A stretch of 11,929 nucleotides of DNA from assembly GCA_002409285.1 (NCBI GenBank), contig DHUT01000018.1, positions 12,463 to 24,391 on the forward strand, read 5' to 3'. This document shows, piece after piece, positions 6,324-11,929 of this stretch. The translations under genes were made by a program, and so were the position numbers. This stretch comes from Firmicutes bacterium UBA5227 (GTDB taxonomy: Bacteria; Bacillota; Clostridia; Tissierellales; Sedimentibacteraceae). Within the stretch, counting starts at the first letter, position 1. Each line of letters begins with the position of its first letter. Below the pieces are notes generated by a model. That model did no database searches and was not told where the DNA came from. It saw nothing but the letters and a program-made list of their open reading frames with translations.

Positions 6324-8117
6324 TTAATTTTTTCTCGGCCTTATTAAACATTTAGAATCGTATCCGATTAAATCATACCTGTTTTCTTTCTTTAATGCCT
6401 TCAAAACCAAACTATAATTTTCTTTCCTGTTGTATTGAAGCAGAGCTCTTTGCATCCTTTTCTCTTCATCACCCTTGGGAACATACACCTCTTCCCCTGT
6501 CAGAGGATTGAATCCGGTATAATACATACAGGTGGAAAGTGTCCCCGGTGTCGGATAAAAATCCTGAACCTGCTCGGGTGTATATCCCATATCCCTTATA
6601 TATTCGGCCAGCTCAATGGCATCTTTAAGGTGTGAACCCGGATGGGATGATATAAAATATGGAACAATATATTGCTCCTTATTAATTTTCCTGCTTACGT
6701 CATAGAATTTTTTTACAAACTGATTATAGGTTGTAATTGAAGGCTTCCCCATAAGCTTCAGTACTGATTCTGACACATGCTCCGGTGCGGTTCTCAGCTG
6801 TCCGCTCACATGATACCTGCATAGCTCCTTTATAAATTCGTCACTATTATCATATATTGCATAGTCATATCTTATACCTGAACGGACAAAAACTTTTTTT
6901 ATGCCATCCACTTTCCTTATTTTCCTTAAAAGCTCTATATAGTCACTGTGGTCAACCTGGAGGTTTCTGCACTTAACAGGTGTCAGACATTCTCTATTCA
7001 TGCACACCCCGTATTTTTCCTGCTTTTTGCATGCTCTTATTCTGAAATTTGCAGTAGGTCCGCCCACATCATGAATATATCCCTTAAAGTCCTTGTCATT
7101 TTTCATCCTTTCCACTTCTTTTAAAATTGACTCATGACTTCTTCCTTGCACAACTCTTCCCTGATGAAAATTTAATGCACAAAAATTACATCCTCCAAAA
7201 CATCCTCTTACACTGGTGATGCTGAATTTGATTTCTGCCAGTGCGGGAATCCCACCGGAATATTTATATATGGGGTGGTAATCCATCATATAATCCAGGT
7301 CATATACGTCATCCAGCTCCTGCATTGTAAGAGATGCCATAGGAGGATTTTGAACCACATACACCGTATCATACTGCTCAACCAATATCCGGCCTGTTAT
7401 GGAATCGGTGTTTTCATATTGAATTCTAAAACTTTCACCGTATTCTTTCTTTGAAGAAATCACCTGGCTGTATGCAGGTAAAAATATGGGATTGTACGGA
7501 CGCTCCTTATCCTTCGTTTTATAGACAGTTCCGTTAATAAAGGTTATTTCGCCTATAGGTATTCCTGATTCCAACGCTTCCGCAACTTCAATCATGGATT
7601 TTTCCCCCATGCCATAGATTAGAAGATCCGCACCTGAATCCAGGAGTACAGACCTCCTGATGCTGTCGCTCCAATAGTCATAATGACTCAAGCGACGCAG
7701 GCTGGCTTCTATTCCTCCGATTATTATGGGTACATTTTTGTATGCTTCTCTTATGCGGTTTGAATAAACCGTAACTGCTCTGTCCGGTCTCAGTCCGGAC
7801 TTTCCTCCCGGCGAGTATGCGTCCGTACTTCGCTTTTTCCTGAATGTCGTATAATGATTAACCATGGAATCAATATTCCCTGAATTCACTAAAAATCCAA
7901 GCCTGGGCTCTCCTAATTTTTTGAAAGAATCAATATCCTTCCAGTCCGGCTGAGCTATTATACCAACTTTATATCCGTATCTCTCCAGGAGTCTCGATAT
8001 TACAGCAACCGCAAATGAAGAATGATCCACATAGGCATCTCCTGTAACAAATACAAAATCACATTGATTCCATCCCCTTTTTTTCATATCATCCATGCTG
8101 ATTGGCAGAAAATCCAT
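6324..8117 (-). CDS. YgiQ family (UPF0313) radical SAM protein
   Basis: A 597-aa protein of the YgiQ family of radical SAM enzymes, whose reaction is not established. The N-terminal part (about 1-200) is the family's cobalamin-binding-like/UPF0313 N domain, with recognisable stretches VTGDAYVDHSSF (24-35) and IIIGGIEASLRRLSHYDYW (131-149). The radical SAM core (about 295-520) has the iron-sulfur motif C-x3-C-x2-C at Cys306, Cys310 and Cys313 (RGCFGGCNFC). A second cysteine group (Cys363, 372, 377, 383) follows. Late conserved segments are LRTAPEHVS (441-449), PYFISSHPGS (486-495) and VQDFYPTPGTLSTCMYYTG (517-535). The start has a strong GGGAGGT site. It stands alone between the pduL terminator and the CapA-like gene; I see no convincing promoter in the 72-bp gap upstream, so it may rely on read-through. 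Confidence 0.92.
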   Translation of the reverse strand: MDFLPISMDDMKKRGWNQCDFVFVTGDAYVDHSSFAVAVISRLLERYGYKVGIIAQPDWKDIDSFKKLGEPRLGFLVNSGNIDSMVNHYTTFRKKRSTDAYSPGGKSGLRPDRAVTVYSNRIREAYKNVPIIIGGIEASLRRLSHYDYWSDSIRRSVLLDSGADLLIYGMGEKSMIEVAEALESGIPIGEITFINGTVYKTKDKERPYNPIFLPAYSQVISSKKEYGESFRIQYENTDSITGRILVEQYDTVYVVQNPPMASLTMQELDDVYDLDYMMDYHPIYKYSGGIPALAEIKFSITSVRGCFGGCNFCALNFHQGRVVQGRSHESILKEVERMKNDKDFKGYIHDVGGPTANFRIRACKKQEKYGVCMNRECLTPVKCRNLQVDHSDYIELLRKIRKVDGIKKVFVRSGIRYDYAIYDNSDEFIKELCRYHVSGQLRTAPEHVSESVLKLMGKPSITTYNQFVKKFYDVSRKINKEQYIVPYFISSHPGSHLKDAIELAEYIRDMGYTPEQVQDFYPTPGTLSTCMYYTGFNPLTGEEVYVPKGDEEKRMQRALLQYNRKENYSLVLKALKKENRYDLIGYDSKCLIRPRKN

Positions 8118-8149
8118 TTTACCTCCCTATTAAAATGCAAATAAATAAA

Positions 8150-8164
8150 AGGGGCTTTGCCCCT
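8150..8164 (-). terminator. Rho-independent terminator of pduL
   Basis: Minus strand AGGGGC-AAA-GCCCCT: a 6-bp GC-rich stem with a 3-base loop, followed by TTTATTTATTT. It begins 26 bp after the pduL stop codon and 33 bp before the ygiQ start. It is the only GC-rich hairpin in the window. Confidence 0.8.
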
Positions 8165-8189
8165 ATTACTCTATTATTTTTTCAATTCA

Positions 8190-8768
8190 TTATTCAGTAA
8201 TAACTTCCACTATATCTCCGTTAGCAAGACCTGCAGCATTTCCTTCTTCAACATCCACATGCATGTCAAGAGCATATGCATCATTAACTCTGATTAATAC
8301 ATTTTCAAATACTACGCCTCTTGGACCGCCAACTTTTACTTTAACTATATCTTTATCTTTCAAACCATATTTTTCTGCATCAGAAGTATGCAAATGTATA
8401 TGTCTTGCGGCAACAATCACGCCCTTTTTAAGCTCTACCTCTCCGCAGGGCCCAATTAGCTTGATTCCAGGAGTTCCGTCAAGCTTACCGGAATCTCTTA
8501 CAGGAACATCTTTTAATCCAAGAGTAAATGCATCCGAAAGAGAAATTTCAACCTGTGATTCTTTCCTGGCAGGTCCAAGAATTCTAACTCCCTTTATTGT
8601 TCTTTTTGGTCCCACCAGATCAACCTTTTCGTCACATGCAAATTGTCCCGGCTGGCTCAAATCTTTAATAGGTGTTAATTCATGCCCTTTACCAAATAAT
8701 ATATCTATATGTTCCTTGCTTAGGTGAACATGTTTGTTTGATAACCCAACTGTACATTGAAAATTCAT
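8190..8768 (-). CDS. pduL: PduL-type phosphate propanoyltransferase (phosphotransacylase)
   Basis: PduL swaps CoA and phosphate on short acyl groups (propionyl, often acetyl), without homology to Pta or Ptb. The start at ATG 8766-8768 follows TTGGAGGG, giving 192 aa; an upstream in-frame ATG at 8828 would extend across the promoter. The two PduL beta-barrel domains are visible, with the zinc-ligand motifs HVHLS (13-17) and ARHIHLH (121-127) and a further conserved His in ALDMHVD (166-172). Repeated domain segments include KVDLVGPKRTIKGVRILGP (48-66) and IVKVKVGGPRGVVFENVLIRV (141-161). The protein begins directly with the barrel, without the N-terminal amphipathic extension that targets some PduL forms to microcompartments, and no shell genes are nearby, so it is probably a free cytosolic enzyme for acetyl or propionyl phosphate formation. 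It is a single-gene unit with its own promoter and terminator. Confidence 0.93.
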   Translation of the reverse strand: MNFQCTVGLSNKHVHLSKEHIDILFGKGHELTPIKDLSQPGQFACDEKVDLVGPKRTIKGVRILGPARKESQVEISLSDAFTLGLKDVPVRDSGKLDGTPGIKLIGPCGEVELKKGVIVAARHIHLHTSDAEKYGLKDKDIVKVKVGGPRGVVFENVLIRVNDAYALDMHVDVEEGNAAGLANGDIVEVITE

Positions 8769-8799
8769 AATTTCCCTCCAATTTTTATATTTCAAAAAA

Positions 8800-8828
8800 A
8801 TTATAATATACATTGGAAGAATTATCAA
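8800..8828 (-). promoter_or_regulatory. Sigma-A promoter of pduL
   Basis: TTGATA (8823-8828) and a perfect TATAAT (8800-8805) are separated by 17 bp on the minus strand, just after the stop codon of the membrane protein gene. The predicted start is near 8793, giving a leader of about 25 bases with the GGAGGG site. This promoter supports the internal ATG as the true pduL start. Confidence 0.8.
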
Positions 8829-8836
8829 CGGTTAAT

Positions 8837-9754
8837 TTAATTTTTTAGAACATTAGTATTTTTAACTCCGGCAGAAATATATTTACTCCAAATTATATGA
8901 AGGCTACTTATAGCAGTCAATAAAATGAAATAATACGAAATATACCGGTTGACTATATTTTCAGGCATGAATACTGATGTTATATAAAAAAACACTGAGG
9001 CAAGAATATATACAAGTATTTTTTTGCCGTTAAAAATATTTTTTACCATCCTTTCTTTCCCTTTCTCAAATACTTTTTCCTCACATACCTTATTATAAAA
9101 ATATTGATTATCAGGAAGTATTCCGTTTTCTTCCATAAGAGAAAACAATTCATCCAAATCGATTATGTGAATATCCAGTTTCTCCTTAAATTCGTCAAGA
9201 AATTCCTTTGCCCCTTCGCTTAATTTAACAGTAGTAATCAAATGACCTATTCTAATGTTATTTTTACACATGAAAGAAACTAAATTCCTTACTTCAATCT
9301 TTTCAAGCTCCATATTATCATAAAGCTTGTATACTTTGATGCAATTAATTAACCCATCATTTTCCGCAAGAAACATATGCCTTCCTTTTTTAATAAAGTT
9401 TTTGCAGCCGTTTTTTTCAAATAAGAATCCAATCAGCATCTCAAAGTCATCTTGATTAATTTCTTCAACTTTTTTCTTGAAATGCTCCATTTTCATCCTT
9501 TTTATCAGTTTTTCCTCTCCCTCATCCTTCTTCCTTTTTATATTTAGTTTGTTAACTAATGTAAAAATTGCAAATACCTCTGCTCCAATTATAACAGAAA
9601 GCCAGCGATCAGATGTATGTATATAAATTACGCCTCCTGCTAATACACTAAAAATAATTTTATATAACATTAAATCCGTTCTGTAGCTAAAATAATTTCT
9701 TGTTCCCAATGCTTCCTTTATAAACCTTTTTTCTGCTCTTTTATTTTCAATCAT
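8837..9754 (-). CDS. Membrane protein with diverged Mrr/restriction-endonuclease-like domain
   Basis: A 305-aa protein with two N-terminal transmembrane helices (about 30-46 and 51-68), a cytosolic central domain (about 98-212), and two C-terminal helices (about 245-263 and 270-290). The central part resembles the Mrr-type restriction-endonuclease-like fold found in some membrane proteins: an opening helix (DDFEMLIGFLFEKNGC, 102-117), a strand pair, a central CIKVYKL (138-144) where active members have Q-x-K, a helix (about 150-165), the typical HLITTVKLSEGAKEFLDEF (171-189), and IHIIDLDELFSLME (195-208). The catalytic set looks incomplete: the Gln/Glu before the Lys is replaced and no clear paired Asp is seen, so nuclease activity is doubtful. 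It may bind nucleic acid or act structurally. The ATG is preceded by AGGTGA, which is inside a hairpin. The assignment rests on pattern only; the function is not known. Confidence 0.6.
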   Translation of the reverse strand: MIENKRAEKRFIKEALGTRNYFSYRTDLMLYKIIFSVLAGGVIYIHTSDRWLSVIIGAEVFAIFTLVNKLNIKRKKDEGEEKLIKRMKMEHFKKKVEEINQDDFEMLIGFLFEKNGCKNFIKKGRHMFLAENDGLINCIKVYKLYDNMELEKIEVRNLVSFMCKNNIRIGHLITTVKLSEGAKEFLDEFKEKLDIHIIDLDELFSLMEENGILPDNQYFYNKVCEEKVFEKGKERMVKNIFNGKKILVYILASVFFYITSVFMPENIVNRYISYYFILLTAISSLHIIWSKYISAGVKNTNVLKN

Positions 9755-9756
9755 AA

Positions 9757-9797
9757 AAAATCACCTCATAGAAATTATTTCCAGATGAGATGATTTT
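9757..9797 (-). terminator. Hairpin ending the regulator/small-ORF transcript and covering the next ribosome binding site
   Basis: Arms 9785-9797 and 9757-9769 pair over 13 positions on the minus strand (AAAATCATCTCAT with ATGAGGTGATTTT), with one U-G wobble and a 15-base loop; the closing arm runs into a T-run. This fits an AU-rich rho-independent terminator 31 bp after the small ORF. The same closing arm contains AGGTGA, the ribosome binding site of the membrane protein, so any read-through message would have that site paired. Confidence 0.55.
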
Positions 9798-9827
9798 ATA
9801 CCATTTTCATAAAGAGATATGTTAATT

Positions 9828-10001
9828 TTAAATTCCGTTCACTGCCCGCTCAAGCTTATCAAGGTGTTTAATCGGAAAAAATGCCAGCAATTCTTTAAAT
9901 TGTTCAACAGTAAGCCCTTGAGCTTCAGTATATATTTTTATTTTTTCATCCAGGCTTGCATTAATAAATTCTTCCTTTATTTCTTCAAATTTCTTTTCCA
10001 T
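9828..10001 (-). CDS. Small uncharacterised protein, 57 aa
   Basis: An open reading frame of 57 codons from ATG (9999-10001) to TAA (9828-9830), with AGAGGAGAATC directly before the ATG, a strong ribosome binding site. It starts 27 bp after the stop of the XRE-cupin regulator and so is very likely on the same message. The product is charged and predicted mostly helical, beginning MEKKFEEIKEEFINASLDEK. A middle segment, GLTVEQFKELLAFFP (29-43), looks like a helix followed by a hydrophobic turn. There are no cysteines, no signal peptide and no membrane segment. I do not recognise a family. A partner or co-regulated effector of the regulator is possible, but that is only context. Confidence 0.7.
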   Translation of the reverse strand: MEKKFEEIKEEFINASLDEKIKIYTEAQGLTVEQFKELLAFFPIKHLDKLERAVNGI

Positions 10002-10028
10002 GATTCTCCTCTTTGGTTCTGTAAAGTT

Positions 10029-10577
10029 TCAATATGCCACAGGTGAAATAATACAAATTAATTCAACCTTTTCTTCTGATGGATTGAATAGTTTGTGAGG
10101 GGTGTCCGAGCATATGTAAATACTGTCGCCCTCTTCAATTATTTCATTATAATCAATAAAATTAACTATTAATTTCCCTTTTATTATTATTACACATTTA
10201 TCGGAATCTATTATGGAAAATTTTTCATTATCCCACATTCCGGGATATAAAGCATACCTGTAAATGCTCATTTTAATCTTATTTTTATATTCATCGTTTA
10301 TTGGCACAAGATATTCCAGCGTGCTTCCCTTTTCAGGCATAACAAGTCTTTGTCTGTCTTCCTTTCTGGTAACAATAACATTATTTAAGTCATCGAAAAA
10401 ATAATATGGAGAAACATTCAAAACCTTGCAGATTTTATTAAGAGCCGTTAACGACGGTTCTATCAGATTTCTTTCAACCTGGGAAATATAGCTTGAAGTA
10501 AATCCTGATTTCTCAGACAGCTCCTCAATAGTCATACACTTATTTTTTCTTAGTTTTCTAACTTTATTTCCATCCAT
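10029..10577 (-). CDS. XRE-family transcriptional regulator with C-terminal cupin domain
   Basis: A DNA-binding regulator of 182 aa. Residues about 5-58 are an HTH_3/XRE domain (VRKLRKNKCMTIEELSEKSGF then TSSYISQVERNLIEPSLTAL, ending LNVSPYYFF). Residues about 105-180 are a cupin_2 barrel (KGKLIVNFIDYNEIIEEGDSIYI then SDTPHKLFNPSEEKVELI), which in this family senses a small ligand. I choose the ATG at 10575-10577 because GAGG lies 5 bp upstream; a start 27 bp further upstream would give a non-homologous extension. It has its own promoter with a palindrome in the spacer, suggesting autoregulation. The downstream small ORF is probably co-transcribed. Relatives often control amino-acid, polyamine or transport genes, but the target here cannot be read from sequence. 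Confidence 0.88.
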   Translation of the reverse strand: MDGNKVRKLRKNKCMTIEELSEKSGFTSSYISQVERNLIEPSLTALNKICKVLNVSPYYFFDDLNNVIVTRKEDRQRLVMPEKGSTLEYLVPINDEYKNKIKMSIYRYALYPGMWDNEKFSIIDSDKCVIIIKGKLIVNFIDYNEIIEEGDSIYICSDTPHKLFNPSEEKVELICIISPVAY

Positions 10578-10605
10578 GATATCCTCATTTAAAATTTGTA
10601 ACAAA

Positions 10606-10634
10606 ATATTACTCTAATTTAACAAATTAGTCAA
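10606..10634 (-). promoter_or_regulatory. Promoter of the XRE-cupin regulator
   Basis: TTGACT (10629-10634) and TAATAT (10606-10611) lie 17 bp apart on the minus strand, giving a start near 10599 and a leader of about 22 bases. The -35 matches five of six and the -10 four of six consensus positions. Confidence 0.6.
10614..10630. promoter_or_regulatory. Palindromic operator candidate within the regulator's promoter
   Basis: CTAATTT-AAC-AAATTAG is a perfect 7-bp inverted repeat around 3 bases. It fills almost the whole spacer between the -35 and -10 of the XRE-cupin gene. Binding there would block polymerase, so autorepression is the simple reading. AT-rich DNA yields chance palindromes, but the placement is telling. 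Confidence 0.6.
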
Positions 10635-10650
10635 TATACAATAAATAGTT

Positions 10651-10914
10651 TTATGGATTTTCATCAGTTTCATCAGTTTCATCAGTTTCCAGAAGTTCAT
10701 TTGCCAACTCAAACATTTGTGACGGAACATATATGTCAATTCCATATAAGTTCGATCCCATATAAATTTCCAGAATTCCTCCGGTTCCTTTAGATTTTTT
10801 AAGAACAGGAATTCCGTAGGATTGAAGCTTAGAGGTAACTATTTCAGCTTCAATTGTATCAAGATTAGACAACAGCAGCATTTCTTTATCATTATCAATA
10901 TATTCCTCAGACAT
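10651..10914 (-). CDS. DUF2007-like small protein (putative signal-transducing family)
   Basis: An 87-aa cytosolic protein resembling the DUF2007 family: an opening strand (EMLLLSNLDTIEAEIVTSKLQ, about 11-31), the characteristic S-Y-G-I-P-V-L (32-38), a Gly-rich turn with IYMGSNLYGIDIYVP (50-64), and a last helix (MFELANELLE, 67-76). The family often appears beside membrane or transport genes and has no proven role. The ATG has a full AAAGGAGGG site. The last residues, ETDETDETDENP, come from a 9-bp tandem repeat and extend past the conserved domain. It lies between the niacin transporter and the XRE-cupin gene, with gaps of 85 and 73 bp, and is probably a separate unit. Confidence 0.7.
   Translation of the reverse strand: MSEEYIDNDKEMLLLSNLDTIEAEIVTSKLQSYGIPVLKKSKGTGGILEIYMGSNLYGIDIYVPSQMFELANELLETDETDETDENP
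10660..10689 (-). repeat. 9-bp tandem repeat inside a coding 3' end
   Basis: Three exact copies of TTCATCAGT (10660-10668, 10669-10677, 10678-10686) plus a partial fourth copy of three bases. The repeat is in frame and encodes repeated Glu-Thr-Asp on the minus strand. Nine is a multiple of three, so copy-number changes would alter tail length without a frameshift. Confidence 0.9.
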
Positions 10915-10946
10915 AGTGCCCTCCTTTATTTATTATAACTATATTT

Positions 10947-10975
10947 ATTATAATACATACAATCTGTAATTTCCA
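10947..10975 (-). promoter_or_regulatory. Possible promoter of the DUF2007-like gene
   Basis: A perfect TATAAT (10947-10952) lies 17 bp from a weak TGGAAA -35 (10970-10975) on the minus strand. A 12-bp direct repeat (TATTTATTATAA on the plus strand, 10927-10938 and 10942-10953) duplicates the TATAAT, so either copy could serve. I see no terminator after the transporter gene. Confidence 0.4.
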
Positions 10976-10999
10976 TATAAATATTTGCAGGATCCAGTA

Positions 11000-11566
11000 C
11001 TAATTTGTACTTATCCCTTCCGGCAATTTCACGGCCTTGGCAACATGCTTCCAAATTACCTGAGCAAGATAAAAATCAATCATACTGTGTACTACCGAAC
11101 CCACACCAACCAAAAGAACCACCGAAATAACGAATCCCTTTGCATAGTAACCGGAAGTCATATGATTACCAAAATAAAACGGAATTACAACCAAAACCTC
11201 ACACAATCCATGAACAATTCCTATCAAGAAGGAATATACTTGTGATGTTTTAAATGAATTCAAAGTATCCGGAAATTTCTTCAGGTAAAATGACCCGATT
11301 AATGCAAACACAATATGGGACGCTGCCCGAAGTACTACTACTATTGGGAATCCCGACATAAAAAATCCAATTGCCGTGCCAACAGCTACAAAAGCTGCCG
11401 TAGACGGCGAAATAAACATTGCTATAAATATGGCAACATGACTTGCAAGTGTAAATGATGCGGGCTCCATAGTTATTTTAAGAGGAGATATAATTGGAAT
11501 TACTATCCCTACTGCGCACAGAAGCGCTGAAATTATCATTGAATTAAGTTTATTATTCCTTTTCAT
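11000..11566 (-). CDS. niaX: ECF transporter S-component, probably niacin-specific (NiaX-like)
   Basis: A 188-aa integral membrane protein with about six hydrophobic helices (roughly 8-27, 38-56, 57-78, 79-95, 108-132 and 145-172), the size and pattern of substrate-binding S-components of energy-coupling-factor vitamin importers, which work with the shared EcfA/EcfA'/EcfT module encoded elsewhere. The segment LASHVAIFIAMFISPSTAAF (40-59), followed by GFPIVVVLRAASHIVFALIG (72-91), matches what I recall of niacin-type S-components. The strongest support is context: the gene directly upstream encodes the niacin-sensing repressor NiaR, and the gap holds a candidate NiaR operator. The ATG at 11564-11566 has an AAAGGAT site; a longer reading from 11644 would run through the promoter and operator. 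Specificity is inferred; the S-component type is likely. Confidence 0.8.
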   Translation of the reverse strand: MKRNNKLNSMIISALLCAVGIVIPIISPLKITMEPASFTLASHVAIFIAMFISPSTAAFVAVGTAIGFFMSGFPIVVVLRAASHIVFALIGSFYLKKFPDTLNSFKTSQVYSFLIGIVHGLCEVLVVIPFYFGNHMTSGYYAKGFVISVVLLVGVGSVVHSMIDFYLAQVIWKHVAKAVKLPEGISTN

Positions 11567-11589
11567 GTTCTTATCCTTTCTGTATTTAA

Positions 11590-11611
11590 TGTCTTGACAT
11601 GTGTCTTGACA
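11590..11611. promoter_or_regulatory. Candidate NiaR operator
   Basis: Two exact copies of TGTCTTGACA, each a TGTC/GACA dyad around TT, stand in tandem with TG between them. The site begins 6 bp beyond the predicted start of transcription of the transporter gene, so a bound repressor would block it. TGTC/GACA half-sites fit the NiaR motif as I recall it from comparative regulon studies; identity is inferred mainly from the adjacent niaR gene. Confidence 0.75.
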
Positions 11612-11623
11612 TATTTCGATACA

Positions 11624-11652
11624 ATTATAGACAGTATAAAGCAATTTGTCAA
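11624..11652 (-). promoter_or_regulatory. Consensus sigma-A promoter of the niacin transporter gene
   Basis: A perfect TTGACA (11647-11652) and a perfect TATAAT (11624-11629), exactly 17 bp apart on the minus strand. The -35 lies 2 bp after the niaR stop codon. The expected start is near 11617, just before the tandem operator, and the leader of about 50 bases ends in AAAGGAT. Confidence 0.9.
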
Positions 11653-11654
11653 CT

Positions 11655-11929
11655 TTAATATTCCGTTTCTTCTTCCCTTTCTTTTAGAAGAATATTCTCT
11701 TTTTTCAGTGCCTCTATAATTCTGTGACCCGCAGATTCATCTTTGCATTTAATTTTATGAATGTGTATACCACCTGTAAGTTTCATTAATGGCTGTACTT
11801 CATCATTTTTGATTTTTTCTAAAAACGCATCTGCATCATAACGGGTAGAAATCCGCAGCTCTCCGGAGATTTCCCCATATATTGGATGTTCAACTGTAAC
11901 ATTCAGTATTGTTCCTCCGTTATCCACAA
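11655..11929 (-). CDS. niaR: NiaR niacin-responsive transcriptional repressor, C-terminal part (5' end beyond window)
   Basis: The 90 visible residues are most of a 3H domain, the niacin-binding domain of NiaR (YrxA), a repressor of NAD synthesis and niacin uptake genes that usually has an N-terminal HTH_11 domain, here outside the window. Seen are VDNGGTILNVTVEHPIYGEI (1-20 of the fragment), the R-Y-D-A-D-A-F stretch (29-35), and PLMKLTGGIHIHKIKCKDE (46-64), whose H-x-H (55, 57) belongs to the conserved histidine set of the 3H metal/ligand site. The remaining metal ligands would lie just upstream, off the window. The C-terminus is charged (LLKEREEETEY) and ends in TAA. The apparent start in the fragment is a valine codon inside the protein, not a real start. 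The niacin transporter gene follows 88 bp later behind its own promoter and candidate operator. Confidence 0.93.
   Translation of the reverse strand, partial: VDNGGTILNVTVEHPIYGEISGELRISTRYDADAFLEKIKNDEVQPLMKLTGGIHIHKIKCKDESAGHRIIEALKKENILLKEREEETEY

Noticed and set aside
6290..6340. Terminator after ygiQ around the GCAGCAGCATG sequence
   Set aside because: No stable stem followed by a T-run could be built; only short AT palindromes are present.
8101..8189. Promoter for ygiQ in the gap after pduL
   Set aside because: Only AT-rich sequence and the pduL terminator are seen; no -35/-10 pair with acceptable spacing was found.
8263..8727. Plus-strand reading frame of 154 codons opposite pduL
   Set aside because: It is the antisense shadow of a well-recognised enzyme, with no ribosome binding site or family features; other plus-strand frames in the window are the same.
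8769..8828. Upstream start of pduL adding 20 hydrophobic residues (possible targeting or signal peptide)
   Set aside because: The extension covers the -10 and -35 of a consensus promoter, and the internal ATG has a strong GGAGGG site.
11567..11644. Longer N-terminus for the niacin transporter
   Set aside because: It overlaps the promoter -10 and the tandem operator and is not membrane-like; ATG 11564-11566 has AAAGGAT.

Overview
The window is AT-rich, and every supported gene lies on the minus strand, so transcription runs from high to low coordinates. The gene set points to an anaerobic, low-GC Gram-positive bacterium of the Clostridia: Ptb/Buk acyl-phosphate enzymes, a sigma-54 activator, CdaA/CdaR c-di-AMP genes, NiaR with an ECF vitamin transporter, strong GGAGG-type ribosome binding sites and consensus sigma-A promoters. 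I cannot name the species.

Reading in the direction of transcription (right to left): (1) 11929-11000 holds the 3' part of niaR, the niacin-responsive repressor with a 3H domain, then a NiaX-like niacin ECF S-component. The transporter gene has its own consensus promoter and a tandem TGTCTTGACA operator. (2) 10975-9828 holds a small DUF2007-like protein, a XRE-cupin regulator whose promoter spacer contains a 17-bp palindrome, and a 57-aa small ORF. (3) 9754-8837 is a four-helix membrane protein with a diverged Mrr/restriction-endonuclease-like core. Its ribosome binding site lies inside a hairpin. (4) 8828-8150 is a single-gene pduL unit (phosphate propanoyltransferase) with promoter and terminator. 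(5) 8117-6324 is a YgiQ-type radical SAM protein. (6) 6220-1446 is a compact run: a CapA-like membrane-anchored protein, the diadenylate cyclase CdaA, its regulator CdaR (overlapping cdaA), and a PAS/AAA+/Fis sigma-54 activator 10 bp behind cdaR. (7) 1443-1 is a complete sigma-54 control region followed by ptb (phosphate butyryltransferase) and the N-terminal part of buk (butyrate kinase, cut by the window edge).

The most informative logic is at the left end. The sigma-54 activator gene is followed directly by repeated TTGCA-N6-TGCAA sites (probably its own enhancer), then a hairpin terminator, then a textbook -24/-12 promoter in front of ptb-buk. Acyl-CoA to acid plus ATP energy conservation is thus probably switched by an intracellular signal sensed by the PAS domain. 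The activator gene appears to be co-transcribed with c-di-AMP synthesis genes. The right end shows an equally readable niacin circuit: repressor, operator and transporter.

No gene-free stretch exceeds 300 bases. The longest gap is about 190 bp (1253-1445), and it is filled by the ptb control region. I saw no rRNA, tRNA, CRISPR, insertion sequence or attachment site.
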